37,313 bases of DNA from Oscillatoriales cyanobacterium (GTDB lineage Bacteria; Cyanobacteriota; Cyanobacteriia; Cyanobacteriales; Microcoleaceae), in the NCBI GenBank assembly GCA_004294385.1, contig REAP01000157.1, positions 1 through 37,313 of the forward strand, given 5' to 3'. Positions 8,402-16,995 of the stretch are shown piece by piece (position 1 is the first letter of the stretch; the number at the start of each line of letters is the position of its first letter). The notes under the pieces were generated by a model. That model searched no databases, had not been told where the DNA came from, and saw only the letters and a list, made by a program, of their open reading frames with translations. The translations under genes were made by a program, and so were the position numbers.

Positions 8402-8713
8402 CTATCCAACACACCTAGTAATTAACAATTCCACCGCATCCGAAATAAAACACGACCCACCAAACTTATTGAGAACTGGTCTAATGTTCTCTGCAACTGC
8501 TGATACTTGATCGGGATCGCAAAAAGCCAGCACATAAATATTATCCAGCATCGTCATAGATGAATCACGGGAAACGTGATCCCTGGTACTTTTTCCAGCC
8601 ACATCACGAATCACCGAATAACCTTGGACACCAGCTTTGTCTAAACCATCCAAAATCTTGCCCAACTCAACTGAATGAGCTATAATTTCTATCCTTTTAA
8701 CCGACTCCATCAT
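8402..8713 (-). CDS. sbtB: PII-like carbon-signalling protein SbtB, short C-terminus
   Basis: A 103-residue PII-like protein directly after sbtA. It has the ferredoxin-like start RIEIIAHSVELGKILDGLDKAGVQGYSVI, a T-loop region (RDVAGKSTRDHVSRDSSM), and the second half DNIYVLAFCDPDQVSAVAENIRPVLNKFGGSCFISDAVELL. SbtB trimers bind adenine nucleotides, including cAMP, and gate SbtA, blocking bicarbonate uptake when carbon is plentiful. The start is fixed by GGAGGTGA across the sbtA stop, with the ATG one base after it, so translation is coupled. Many homologues end in a CGPxGC 'R-loop'; here the protein ends TRCVG, keeping only the first cysteine. The stop lies three bases from a heptamer array, suggesting the tail was lost to repeat expansion. 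Confidence 0.9.
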   Translation of the reverse strand: MMESVKRIEIIAHSVELGKILDGLDKAGVQGYSVIRDVAGKSTRDHVSRDSSMTMLDNIYVLAFCDPDQVSAVAENIRPVLNKFGGSCFISDAVELLITRCVG

Positions 8714-8714
8714 C

Positions 8715-9686
8715 TCACCTCCAGAACATATTGATTCCGTATAAATACATGGGAATACCTACAATGATGTTAAACGGAAACGTCACTGCTAAGGCCGTTG
8801 AAATATAAAGACTTGGATTAGCTTCGGGAACCGTTAGGCGCATGGCTGCGGGTACTGCTATGTATGAAGCACTCGCACACAATACGGAAAATAGTAAAGC
8901 GTCTCCCTTTGGCATTCCGATTAAGTGAGCAATTAGCAAACCAATTACTGCGTTAACTATGGGAATTAGGATTGCAAAACCGATCAGAAAAACTCCTGCT
9001 TCTTGCAAATCTTTAATTCTGCTGGCGGCTACCAGTCCCATATCTAACAAGAAAAAAGTCAGAACGCCGTAAAACAAATCTTGGGTAAAGGGACTCATAA
9101 CTTCCCAACCGTGTTCTCCTGTGAGGATGCCCATAATTAGGCTACCAATCAGCAGAAATACTGAACTGTTGAGGAAGGCTTCTTGCAGCACTTCTGACCA
9201 AACTATCTCGCGTTTTCCTTCCTCGCCGCCGAAAACACTCACGAGAACTAAGCCGACTATAATTGCTGGGGATTCCATTAATGCTAGGGCTGCTACCATG
9301 TAGCCATCAAAATCGATCCCCAGTTCTTTGAGGAAAGAAGTTGCGGTGATAAATGTTACTGCACTGATTGAACCATAGGTGGCTGCGATCGCAGCAGCAT
9401 TATAGGAGTCTAGTTTAATTTTCAGTATGAAAAAAGTATAAATGGGCACAAGTGCTGACATCAACATTGCTGCCGCGATTGTCAGTGCAACTTGCTGATT
9501 GAAGCCGCTTTTTGCCAGTTCGACGCCGCCTTTAAATCCGATCGCAAATAACAGGTACAGTGAAAACAGTTTGGGGATTGGTGCTGGAATTTCTAAATCA
9601 GATTTCAGAAAAACTGCCAGCATTCCCATAAAAAAAGCTAATACGGGTGGATTTAAGAGATTTGACGCTACAAGGCTTAAATCCAC
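8715..9686 (-). CDS. sbtA: sodium-dependent bicarbonate transporter SbtA, short form
   Basis: SbtA is the single-gene, high-affinity Na+/HCO3- symporter of the cyanobacterial CO2-concentrating mechanism in the plasma membrane. The protein starts MDLSLVASNLLNPPVLAFFMGM and contains about ten hydrophobic spans, with family segments LFAIGFKGGVELAKSG, YGSISAVTFITATSFL and ESPAIIVGLVLVS. It has 323 residues, against roughly 370 for the Synechocystis protein. The missing length seems to come mostly from the cytoplasmic loop in the middle, here only GGEEGKREIVWSEVLQEAF. The GTG start at 9686 has GGGAG nine bases upstream. It is followed by sbtB with overlap-like spacing, forming a transporter-regulator operon that in other species is induced by carbon limitation. 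Confidence 0.9.
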   Translation of the reverse strand: MDLSLVASNLLNPPVLAFFMGMLAVFLKSDLEIPAPIPKLFSLYLLFAIGFKGGVELAKSGFNQQVALTIAAAMLMSALVPIYTFFILKIKLDSYNAAAIAATYGSISAVTFITATSFLKELGIDFDGYMVAALALMESPAIIVGLVLVSVFGGEEGKREIVWSEVLQEAFLNSSVFLLIGSLIMGILTGEHGWEVMSPFTQDLFYGVLTFFLLDMGLVAASRIKDLQEAGVFLIGFAILIPIVNAVIGLLIAHLIGMPKGDALLFSVLCASASYIAVPAAMRLTVPEANPSLYISTALAVTFPFNIIVGIPMYLYGINMFWR

Positions 9687-9783
9687 GATCGGTCACTCCC
9701 ATGTCTGATTTTTTATCTTACTTCAGAAACAATTGTGACACAAAATGGATACTCTCAGAACATTAAATTTGATCGCACTTGAA

Positions 9784-9814
9784 AATCCGCGACTTTTTCA
9801 AGAAGTCGCGGATT
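9784..9814 (-). terminator. rho-independent terminator of the Prx-Grx gene
   Basis: A 12-bp perfect inverted repeat (9784-9795 with 9803-9814, AATCCGCGACTT) has a 7-base loop. It lies about 30 bp past the stop at 9844 and, on the minus strand, ends in GGATTTTC. It separates the peroxiredoxin transcript from the sbtAB operon. Confidence 0.7.
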
Positions 9815-9843
9815 AGTCAGGGTATTCTGTTAGGTATTTTTCC

Positions 9844-10578
9844 CTAACTAGCAGCCAAATAAGATTCTAGAGCTTCGGAACCGCCAATCAACTTGCCGTC
9901 GATAAATACTTGCGGGACGGTTGTTGCCCCAGTTACGGCTCGGAGCGATCGAGTTGTGATATCTTGACCCAAGACGATTTCTTCATAATCCAAGCCCTTT
10001 TCAGTCAACATTGCCTTAGCGCGGGCGCAGAAAGGACAGCCGACTTTGGTGAACAAAGATACAACTTTGGGCTTTGATGCGGTTGAGTTGATGTAGTTAA
10101 GCATCGTATCAGCATCAGACACCTTGAAAGGATCACCAGGCTCTTCCGGCTCAATGAACATTTTGTCAACCAAGCCATCTTTCACTACCATAGAATAGCG
10201 CCAAGACCGCTTGCCAAAACCTAAATCTGTCTTGTCAACCAGCATTCCCATACCTTCAGAAAATTCGCCGTTACCGTCGGGAATTAAGGTAACATTGTCC
10301 GATTCTTGGTCTTTTGCCCATTCGTTCATCACAAATGCGTCATTGACGGAAATACAAACGATTTCATCGACACCATTTGCTTTGAAGGTTTTGGCTAATT
10401 CGTTGTAGCCGGGGAGATGCGTTGACGAACAAGTGGGAGTAAATGCTCCTGGTAGGGAGAATACTACTACAGTTTTGCCTGCAAATAAATCATTGGTGGT
10501 GACATCAACCCATTCGTTATCTTTGCGGGTGCGAAAGGTGACAGTTGGTACTCTTTGACCTTCTTTGTTCGGCAGCAT
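9844..10578 (-). CDS. peroxiredoxin 5-glutaredoxin fusion protein
   Basis: A 244-residue fusion. Residues 1-165 are an atypical (Prx5-type) peroxiredoxin with the peroxidatic Cys at position 50 in PGAFTPTCSSTHLPGY. Residues 170-244 are a glutaredoxin with a CPFC active site (181-184), TVPQVFIDG and a GG glutathione-binding turn (IGGSEAL). Such hybrids reduce hydrogen and alkyl peroxides with electrons from glutathione through the fused glutaredoxin, and are known from cyanobacteria, Haemophilus and Chromatium. It is cytoplasmic with no signal peptide. It is monocistronic, with a terminator downstream and a repeat region upstream. Identification is secure. Confidence 0.93.
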   Translation of the reverse strand: MLPNKEGQRVPTVTFRTRKDNEWVDVTTNDLFAGKTVVVFSLPGAFTPTCSSTHLPGYNELAKTFKANGVDEIVCISVNDAFVMNEWAKDQESDNVTLIPDGNGEFSEGMGMLVDKTDLGFGKRSWRYSMVVKDGLVDKMFIEPEEPGDPFKVSDADTMLNYINSTASKPKVVSLFTKVGCPFCARAKAMLTEKGLDYEEIVLGQDITTRSLRAVTGATTVPQVFIDGKLIGGSEALESYLAAS

Positions 10579-10629
10579 GATTTTGAATCCTTGGGTACTT
10601 GGGTTAAATAGGACTGACTCCTGGGACCC

Positions 10630-10694
10630 AGAAACCGGGTTTTTTACAAAAATACTTAGTTCCAGCCCGCAGATTGGGAAAAAACCCGGTTTCT
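10630..10694. repeat. dispersed palindromic element (AGAAACCGGG family), copy 1
   Basis: The 16-bp arms AGAAACCGGGTTTTTT (10630-10645) and AAAAAACCCGGTTTCT (10679-10694) are perfectly inverted around about 33 bp. Weaker outer repeats (GACTGAC near 10613, GTCAGTC near 10707) flank it. A second copy with identical arms lies at 35619-35683. Confidence 0.85.
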
Positions 10695-10787
10695 TTAGTC
10701 GGAGTGTGTCAGTCGTGTTAAATTCACTTCTACCTAATCGTACTCATAACGAGTATGAGTTGTCAAGAGAGAGGAAGAGAGTTTCCC

Positions 10788-10889
10788 GATGCCCTCTTTG
10801 GCCAATGCCCTCTTTGGCCGATGCCCTCTTTGGCCGATGCCCTCTTTGGCCGATGCCCTCTTTGGCCGATTCCCTCTTTGGCCGATGCC
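10788..10889. repeat. 16-bp tandem repeat GATGCCCTCTTTGGCC
   Basis: About six copies of a 16-bp unit with AAT/GAT and one ATTCCC variant. The array runs up to the stop codon of the sulfotransferase gene at 10890; the last residues of that protein (NWE) are encoded by AATTGGGAA, which resembles the heptamer repeats. The remaining upstream DNA (10579-10787) holds the palindromic element and the peroxiredoxin promoter. Confidence 0.9.
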
Positions 10890-12887
10890 CTATTCCCAAT
10901 TAAACTTTCTGCCTAAATATTCCTCTAGTTGCTGATTGTAAGGTCTAAAATAATCACTCAACCGATCGCGCATCGAATCACTGATAGGCTGGTAAGAACC
11001 GGGATTAGCATTGTGGTACTCAGACAATTGATATTCTGGCAAATCTAAAAAATCTAAAACTTGTTTAACAGTTGTCGCCGCACCTGCATAAAAATCTTCA
11101 CTTTTCAAAATTAATAACTGTTCTTTAGGAAAGAAAGCCAGCCAGTTTTTGATAAATTCTATATACCTGCCGCGAGCTAAATAATTCCCTGGTTCCTCGC
11201 CGATAATGTATGCTGGATTTTGAGCCAATCGTGTAATCTCATCGCTAATTGCCCGATCGAACGATCGCACTTCCCAATTTAAGTCAGTCAAGCGGTAGAA
11301 TTGAGAAATAGCGCGATCGACCGGATTTCGCAAAAGTACCACTAGCTTCACCTCTGGAAACGCCCTATACAAGCGTTGTGGTGCTGACCGAGAGTCAAAA
11401 TAGCTCGGACTTGCTTCGCCGGTCAAAAATTGCTCCCCCTCCGGCATTGGCGGAAAATGAGCTAAATACCAATCAATCCCTCTGTCAAAGTGCCACGAGA
11501 AAAAATCCATCTCCTTTTTAATCGGAGTCAAAATTTGCGGGTGTTGAGCTAAATAAGTGTACAGAGAAGTTGTGCCGCACCGCTGGGAACCAATAATTAT
11601 AAAATTAGGAATTTTTACTGTATCTTGTGGCACTGGCATCTTGCCTGTGTCTTGTATATCTTGTGGCACTGGCATCTTGCCTGTGTCTTGTATATCTTGT
11701 GGCACTGGCATCTTGCCTGTGTCTTGTATATCTTGTGGCACAGGCATCTTGCCTGTGTCTTGTGTATTTTGTGGCACAGGCATCTTGCCTGTGTCTTGTG
11801 TATTTTGTGGCACAGGCATCTTGCCTGTGTCAGGCATCTTGCCTGTGTCCTTACTGATAATAGCTCCAAAAGTTTGCCGATAACTGACAGTTTGATAACA
11901 GCAAATCGCCTCCTCAATTTTGCCTTGTCTCGTCAAAACTTCCCCCAAATTCAAATAAGGCCAAAAAGCATCCGGTTTTGCTACAACAACTCCGCGATAT
12001 AAACTCGCGACTTCCTCAAGCTTATTTTGCTTAGCCAAGACTTCCCACAAATTGTAATAAAACCACCAGTAAAAATCGGGATTTATTTCTATTGCCTTTA
12101 AGAACGAAGTCGCGGCTTCATCCCACTTTTTTTGATGGCTTAAAACAGCACCTAAATTGTAATAAGACCAGCAATCATCAGGTTTTTGGGCGACAGTGGC
12201 GCGAGATGAGGCTAAAGCGCTAATGCACTTTTCTTGTTCCTGCAAAAATTCCCCTAATTGCGCCGCCCATATATCACAATCTGGCTCATTTGTCAAGAGT
12301 AGTTTACAAAAGATAATTGCGCTTTTTGGGCGATCGCACCGTGCTAAACTTCTCCCTAAGTCCAAATAAAACTCTCGATTTTCCCGTACAACTGGCAATT
12401 GACATAGTTGAAACACAGAATTCAAATCAGACTCTGTTTGTCGGAGAGCGTAACCCAACTTCTCGTAGATTCCCGGCAAATCTCGGTCAATTACAATAGC
12501 TTTTAAATAAGCATTAATCGCTTCATCCCACTTTTTTAGCTGAATCAAAGCATCGCCTAAATTGCCGAAAGACCAAGCAAAATCCGACTTAAGTTCAATT
12601 TCGCAGCAGTAAGCAGTAGCAGCATCCTCCCATTGTTCTAGCTTGAGCAAAACATCGCCCAAATTATGATAAGACCACGAAAATTCAGGATTTAACTCAA
12701 CAGCTTTGTTGTACGCTACGACAGCTTCCTCCCACTGTTCGAGTTTCACAAAAACATCGCCCAAACAGTGATAAGACCACGAAAAATCGGGATTCAATTC
12801 AACAGCTTTTTGGTACGCAATCACAGCCTCATCAAATTTCCCACTTTCTTGCAGGGAATTACCCAAATTATGGTACTCATTATCCAT
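10890..12887 (-). CDS. TPR protein with C-terminal sulfotransferase domain
   Basis: From the ATG at 12887 the protein has 665 residues. Residues 1 to about 340 are TPR repeats, several with the unusual F-x-W-x-Y signature (NPDFSWSYHCLGD). Residues 346-422 are a low-complexity linker of 12-residue units (DTGKMPVPQNTQ). Residues from about 424 are a PAPS-dependent sulfotransferase: IIIGSQRCGTTSLYTYL is the 5'-phosphosulfate loop and LVVLLRNPVDRAISQFY is the 3'-phosphate-binding segment. It would transfer sulfate to a carbohydrate or protein acceptor, probably recruited through the TPRs. The in-frame TTG at 12902 is a poorer start; the ATG has AGGAG six bases upstream. It overlaps the previous gene by 8 bp, so it is translationally coupled as the last gene of the operon. 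Confidence 0.88.
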   Translation of the reverse strand: MDNEYHNLGNSLQESGKFDEAVIAYQKAVELNPDFSWSYHCLGDVFVKLEQWEEAVVAYNKAVELNPEFSWSYHNLGDVLLKLEQWEDAATAYCCEIELKSDFAWSFGNLGDALIQLKKWDEAINAYLKAIVIDRDLPGIYEKLGYALRQTESDLNSVFQLCQLPVVRENREFYLDLGRSLARCDRPKSAIIFCKLLLTNEPDCDIWAAQLGEFLQEQEKCISALASSRATVAQKPDDCWSYYNLGAVLSHQKKWDEAATSFLKAIEINPDFYWWFYYNLWEVLAKQNKLEEVASLYRGVVVAKPDAFWPYLNLGEVLTRQGKIEEAICCYQTVSYRQTFGAIISKDTGKMPDTGKMPVPQNTQDTGKMPVPQNTQDTGKMPVPQDIQDTGKMPVPQDIQDTGKMPVPQDIQDTGKMPVPQDTVKIPNFIIIGSQRCGTTSLYTYLAQHPQILTPIKKEMDFFSWHFDRGIDWYLAHFPPMPEGEQFLTGEASPSYFDSRSAPQRLYRAFPEVKLVVLLRNPVDRAISQFYRLTDLNWEVRSFDRAISDEITRLAQNPAYIIGEEPGNYLARGRYIEFIKNWLAFFPKEQLLILKSEDFYAGAATTVKQVLDFLDLPEYQLSEYHNANPGSYQPISDSMRDRLSDYFRPYNQQLEEYLGRKFNWE
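11622..11850. repeat. 36-bp in-frame tandem repeat inside sulfotransferase gene
   Basis: Five full 36-bp units and partial copies at both ends encode DTGKMPVPQ(N/D)(T/I)Q. Each unit contains the hairpin CAGGCAAGATGCCTG. The core TTGTGGCAC(T/A)GGCATCTTGCC is closely similar to the palindromic repeat at 37256-37280, so this is a dispersed repeat that has expanded within a coding linker. Confidence 0.9.
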
Positions 12888-15800
12888 GGGAAACTCCTGC
12901 AAGATTCATTAACTTCTCCAGGGATTTCAAATCCACCCGCATATCTTTATGTCCCGGATATTTATGAGTTTTGTCATCAAACAATTCAGCAATTAAATAG
13001 TAATGTTCCAAATCACACAAATTGCTGATAGTCCAAAAGCAAATTGGCACATAAATCGGAGAAAAAATCTCAATTACTTTAGTTCCCGGACTGCAAAAAA
13101 CTAGATTGGTCAATCCCGCGCCGTGAGGTGCGACAACTACCTTAGCAGCAGCCAAACACGCAGCTTGTTCCGCTACAGACATAGTTTCTAGTTTGACTGT
13201 ACGAAACCCAAATTTTTCTAAACAGCCGATGACTTCTTCATCGTTGACAATTCGTCTATAAGATGCTTTTTCTCGGCTGATGTAAATACGTTCTGAATAA
13301 TCTGTTTTTAACGACGGCTGTTCATTTAAGAACATTCGTTTCAAATATTCGCACTTCCATTTAGAAGTACCCGCAGCACCATCGCAAATTGACGGAACTA
13401 TTAATTTATCCGCTGTCAAGTGCGGCTGGTGACGACTTTCTAAAATTTTATCTACTGGAATTCCTAAAGTATTTAAAGTTTCTTTTTCATAAGCCGAATC
13501 ACAAGCATTGACAACAAATTTATCAATACTATCAATCAATCCACTCTGCTGCAAAAGATGGAATCGCGTCACCACATCAAACATCCAGTGAAAGTAAGCT
13601 GCTCCTCCCCAACGAGCCGACAAAAAAGCTACATTTCCTTCGATGTGTTCCGCAGAAGACAATTTATCAGAAGTTATTACCAATTCAGGACAACCCGTTG
13701 AAATATCGGTAACAAGTTTATTGTCTGAAGTAATGGCGGCGGTAGTAGCAATATCAGCCCAAGCTCGTCCTTTTGGTAGTACAGCGACAAAAGCTTTTTT
13801 TATATAAAAAATTTCATCTTCCCAACATCTGTTATCGGTGTCGATTGTTTTGGAATCAGATAAATTGATTTGACTTGCAGGATAGATGTCAATGCAAGTA
13901 ATGCTCGGATCTGATTCGGCTGTAATTGCTAAATCATCAGTAAATCCACAGTATTTTTTGATCGCGCTTAACGGCAACATTTTATGACCAAATTTTATGA
14001 TATCTGCCTCATCGGCTGCTCCTTTCTGTTCCAAAGCATAAGCTATATGATAGTAAACTCCAAACAAATCAGGTTTAATTTGGAGTGTTTGAATTAAATT
14101 AGTTATTGCCGATTCCCACTGCTGTTTTGCCAGGAAAGTCAAGCCCAATCCTTCGTAAAACCAACAGGATTTTGGATCGAGATTGATGCCTTTTTCATAA
14201 ATTGCGATCGCACTTTCTAATTCCCCTTGCTTTCGTAGAGCATCACCCAGCTTTTTGTACAGCCAAATAGTATCCGGCGACAAATCAACAGCACGGCGAA
14301 AAGCAGCCGCAGCTTCGGGCCACTTTTCTTGCTCTTCCAGCACTTCTCCCAAACTATTATATAGCCAACAAAAGTCAGGATTCAACTCAACAGCTTTGCG
14401 ATAAGCAACCTCCGCTTCCCCCCAATTTTCCACCGCAATCAAAGCCTTACCCAACTTGTCATAAGCCCAACAAAAATCAGGATTCAATTCAATCACTTTG
14501 CGGTAAGCAACAGCAGCTTCTTCCAACTGAGCTAGCTCCATCAACACATCACCCAAACTGCTGTAAGTCCAACAAAAATCAGGATTTAATGCAATCGCTT
14601 TGCGGTAAGCAGTAACAGCATCAGCATATTCCTCAATCGCCTGCAAAGTTTCCCCCAAATAGTGGTAAGCCCAACAAAAATCTGGATTCAATTGAATAGC
14701 CTGTCTATAAGCATTGATAGCTTGTTCAAACAGTTCTTTTTTTTGCAAACTTTTACCCAACTTGTGGTAAAGTGAGTAAGTTCCCGACTTAATTTTAATG
14801 GCTGTTTGATAGCGTGCGATCGCCTCATCCGCATAACCCGCATTTGCCGCTATATCCCCCAACTTTTCCCAGCCTTGAGAAACTAGAGCTTGCTCCTCAC
14901 CCAAATTTTGATTACCGATTTTTTTGACAATCAGTTGATAGCCTTGATGAACTACTTCTAACTGACTTGCAAACATCTCTAAGAAAAGATTGATGCCAAT
15001 TTTCGTATCTTGCTCCGGGCTGTCGGGAAACGTAAATTCGTAGTCATCAAAAATCATCAATCCGCCAACTTTCACCAACCTCCAAGATAAAATCGCATCT
15101 TGCAAAACACTGGTGGGTTTGTGACAGCCGTCAACGTAAGCAATATCGTAATATTCCGAAGTCAAATTCACTAATAAATCTTGAGAATAGCCTTCTAATT
15201 CAATTACTTTATCTGCGACTCCAGTTTTTGCAATATTGCCCTTAAAATCTTGTTGAAAATACAAATCAATGCAAGTAATTTTGGCTGTGGGGTGAGTTAA
15301 AATATTATCCAATAGCCAGCAAGCCGACATTCCCTGAAAACTGCCGATTTCCACAACTTGAAAATCCGCACTTCCCGTAAATTCCTGCAAATGTCGTTGC
15401 CAAATCGGGATATTGTGCGTAAACCAATCTTGCGTAAATTGATAATTTTTCGTCGCACATTCAGCCCAACCTCTCAACTCGCTGGCTTTTTGGTGACAGA
15501 CAATTGCTTCCTCCAATTCGCCTAATTGTGGTAGAATGTTTCCTAAATCGTTGTAGGCTTGAGAATCATTCGGGGCGATCGCAATTTGGTGACGATAACT
15601 GGCAATTTGTGCATATAACTCCTGCTGTTTCCGGCGCGCCTCATCCAGTTTAGCGACAACTTCCGTAGCGTTTGGTTCGATTTGCAGCGCCATGCTATAA
15701 AAGACGATCGCACCTTCCAACTGTTTCTGCTTAGCTAAACTATTGCCTAAGTTTAGATAAAACTCCGTTCCCTCCAACTCAATTCCCAGCAATTTGTGGT

Positions 15801-16971
15801 ATGTTTTCCCATTGGCAAGTACCTCAATACCTTGACAATAACTGAGAATTGTGTTATCTAAACCCGATTCGCTCAGCTTCCGCAAAACATATCCCAATCT
15901 CTGATTAATTCCAGTCAAATTCGGCTGAAGCTGAATTGCATGGAGATAAGCCGCAACAGCTTGATTCCAAGATTTTTCGCAAGTTAAGGCAATTCCCAAA
16001 TTGATGTAAAACCAAGGAATATTTGGATTTAATTCAATCGCTTTATGGTAACAAATAATAGATTCTTGCCATAGCTTTTTTTGAGCTAAAGCTTCGCCCA
16101 AATAATTGTGCGCCCAAGCGGAATTGCCGTTAATGTTAATCGCTTGACGGTAACAGTTAATTGCAGCATCAAACTCGCCCTTTTGCGCCAAAACATTACC
16201 CAAACTCAGGCAAGCACGAGCGTAATTTGGATTGATTTCGATGCTTTTGCGGTGACAGGCGATTGCCCGATCTAATTCTCCTTGAACTGCCCAAGTTTTA
16301 CCCAAACTGTGGTAAGATTCAAAGGCGTTGGGGTTGATTTCAATAGCTTTTCGATAATTGGCGATCGCATCTTCCCATCTTTTTTCACGAAACAGCATTT
16401 CCCCCAAATTATGATAAGCTATGGAGAGCGTTGGATCGATTTGAATTGCCTGCGAATAACACTCGATCGCGCGATCGAACTTTTCTTGTTCAACTAGATT
16501 ATTTCCCAGACTGACGTGCTCCTCCGCCGTAGCCCAATTCGGCTCAATCTTAAAAGCTTGATACCAACACTCTGTGGCTGTTTCGCGTTTTTGCAACTGC
16601 GTCCAAATTCGCGCTAACAGTCGGTAAGCCTCAGCAAAGTTCGGTGAGATGGAAATTGCTTTTTCACAAGCTGCGATCGCCTTAGACCACTGTTTGAGCT
16701 GAGAATACAGACTGCCGAGATTAGCGTAAACTTCCGGTAAATTGGGATTGCGATCGATCGCAGCTTCATACCACTGCTTAGCTTGCTCGATTTCACCTCG
16801 AACCTCCATCACCTTTCCCAGAGTCTGACAAGCTGTCGCCAAATTCGGTTGAATTCTCAGCGCTGACTCACACGCAGCCACCGCCTCATTTAACCTACCT
16901 TCAGCTAAATAAACTTCTGCTTGCTGACTCAAATCAACCGCTGCTTTTTCCATCTTTTCAATCGAGGGCAT
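12880..16971 (-). CDS. large TPR protein with methyltransferase and GT61 domains
   Basis: About 1363 residues from the ATG at 16971 (GGAG 11 bases upstream). A TTG at 16995, directly after the previous stop, would add eight. The order is: TPRs (about 1-500); a class I SAM methyltransferase of the Methyltransf_24 type (about 520-690; VVEIGSFQGMSACWLL, KITCIDLYF, DIAYVDGCHKP, GGLMIFDDYEF); a second block of TPRs (about 700-970), many with NPDFCWxYxxLG; and a C-terminal GT61/DUF563 glycosyltransferase (about 1110-1340; AYFHWMFDVVTRFHLL, RIYISREKASYRRI, VVVAPHGAGLTNLVF). GT61 enzymes include plant xylosyltransferases and eukaryotic O-GlcNAc-type enzymes. Combining modification and transfer domains on TPR scaffolds suggests a soluble multi-enzyme for glycan or glycoprotein synthesis. 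It is the middle gene of a three-gene operon. Confidence 0.87.
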   Translation of the reverse strand: MPSIEKMEKAAVDLSQQAEVYLAEGRLNEAVAACESALRIQPNLATACQTLGKVMEVRGEIEQAKQWYEAAIDRNPNLPEVYANLGSLYSQLKQWSKAIAACEKAISISPNFAEAYRLLARIWTQLQKRETATECWYQAFKIEPNWATAEEHVSLGNNLVEQEKFDRAIECYSQAIQIDPTLSIAYHNLGEMLFREKRWEDAIANYRKAIEINPNAFESYHSLGKTWAVQGELDRAIACHRKSIEINPNYARACLSLGNVLAQKGEFDAAINCYRQAININGNSAWAHNYLGEALAQKKLWQESIICYHKAIELNPNIPWFYINLGIALTCEKSWNQAVAAYLHAIQLQPNLTGINQRLGYVLRKLSESGLDNTILSYCQGIEVLANGKTYHKLLGIELEGTEFYLNLGNSLAKQKQLEGAIVFYSMALQIEPNATEVVAKLDEARRKQQELYAQIASYRHQIAIAPNDSQAYNDLGNILPQLGELEEAIVCHQKASELRGWAECATKNYQFTQDWFTHNIPIWQRHLQEFTGSADFQVVEIGSFQGMSACWLLDNILTHPTAKITCIDLYFQQDFKGNIAKTGVADKVIELEGYSQDLLVNLTSEYYDIAYVDGCHKPTSVLQDAILSWRLVKVGGLMIFDDYEFTFPDSPEQDTKIGINLFLEMFASQLEVVHQGYQLIVKKIGNQNLGEEQALVSQGWEKLGDIAANAGYADEAIARYQTAIKIKSGTYSLYHKLGKSLQKKELFEQAINAYRQAIQLNPDFCWAYHYLGETLQAIEEYADAVTAYRKAIALNPDFCWTYSSLGDVLMELAQLEEAAVAYRKVIELNPDFCWAYDKLGKALIAVENWGEAEVAYRKAVELNPDFCWLYNSLGEVLEEQEKWPEAAAAFRRAVDLSPDTIWLYKKLGDALRKQGELESAIAIYEKGINLDPKSCWFYEGLGLTFLAKQQWESAITNLIQTLQIKPDLFGVYYHIAYALEQKGAADEADIIKFGHKMLPLSAIKKYCGFTDDLAITAESDPSITCIDIYPASQINLSDSKTIDTDNRCWEDEIFYIKKAFVAVLPKGRAWADIATTAAITSDNKLVTDISTGCPELVITSDKLSSAEHIEGNVAFLSARWGGAAYFHWMFDVVTRFHLLQQSGLIDSIDKFVVNACDSAYEKETLNTLGIPVDKILESRHQPHLTADKLIVPSICDGAAGTSKWKCEYLKRMFLNEQPSLKTDYSERIYISREKASYRRIVNDEEVIGCLEKFGFRTVKLETMSVAEQAACLAAAKVVVAPHGAGLTNLVFCSPGTKVIEIFSPIYVPICFWTISNLCDLEHYYLIAELFDDKTHKYPGHKDMRVDLKSLEKLMNLAGVSHG

Positions 16972-16995
16972 AATTTCAACTACTCCAGACGCCAA

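Noticed and set aside
11557..12002. Cys- and Trp-rich open frames in the 36-bp repeat (both strands)
   Set aside because: Repetitive shadows of the DTGKMPVPQ linker; the minus-strand TPR-sulfotransferase frame has recognisable domains on both sides.
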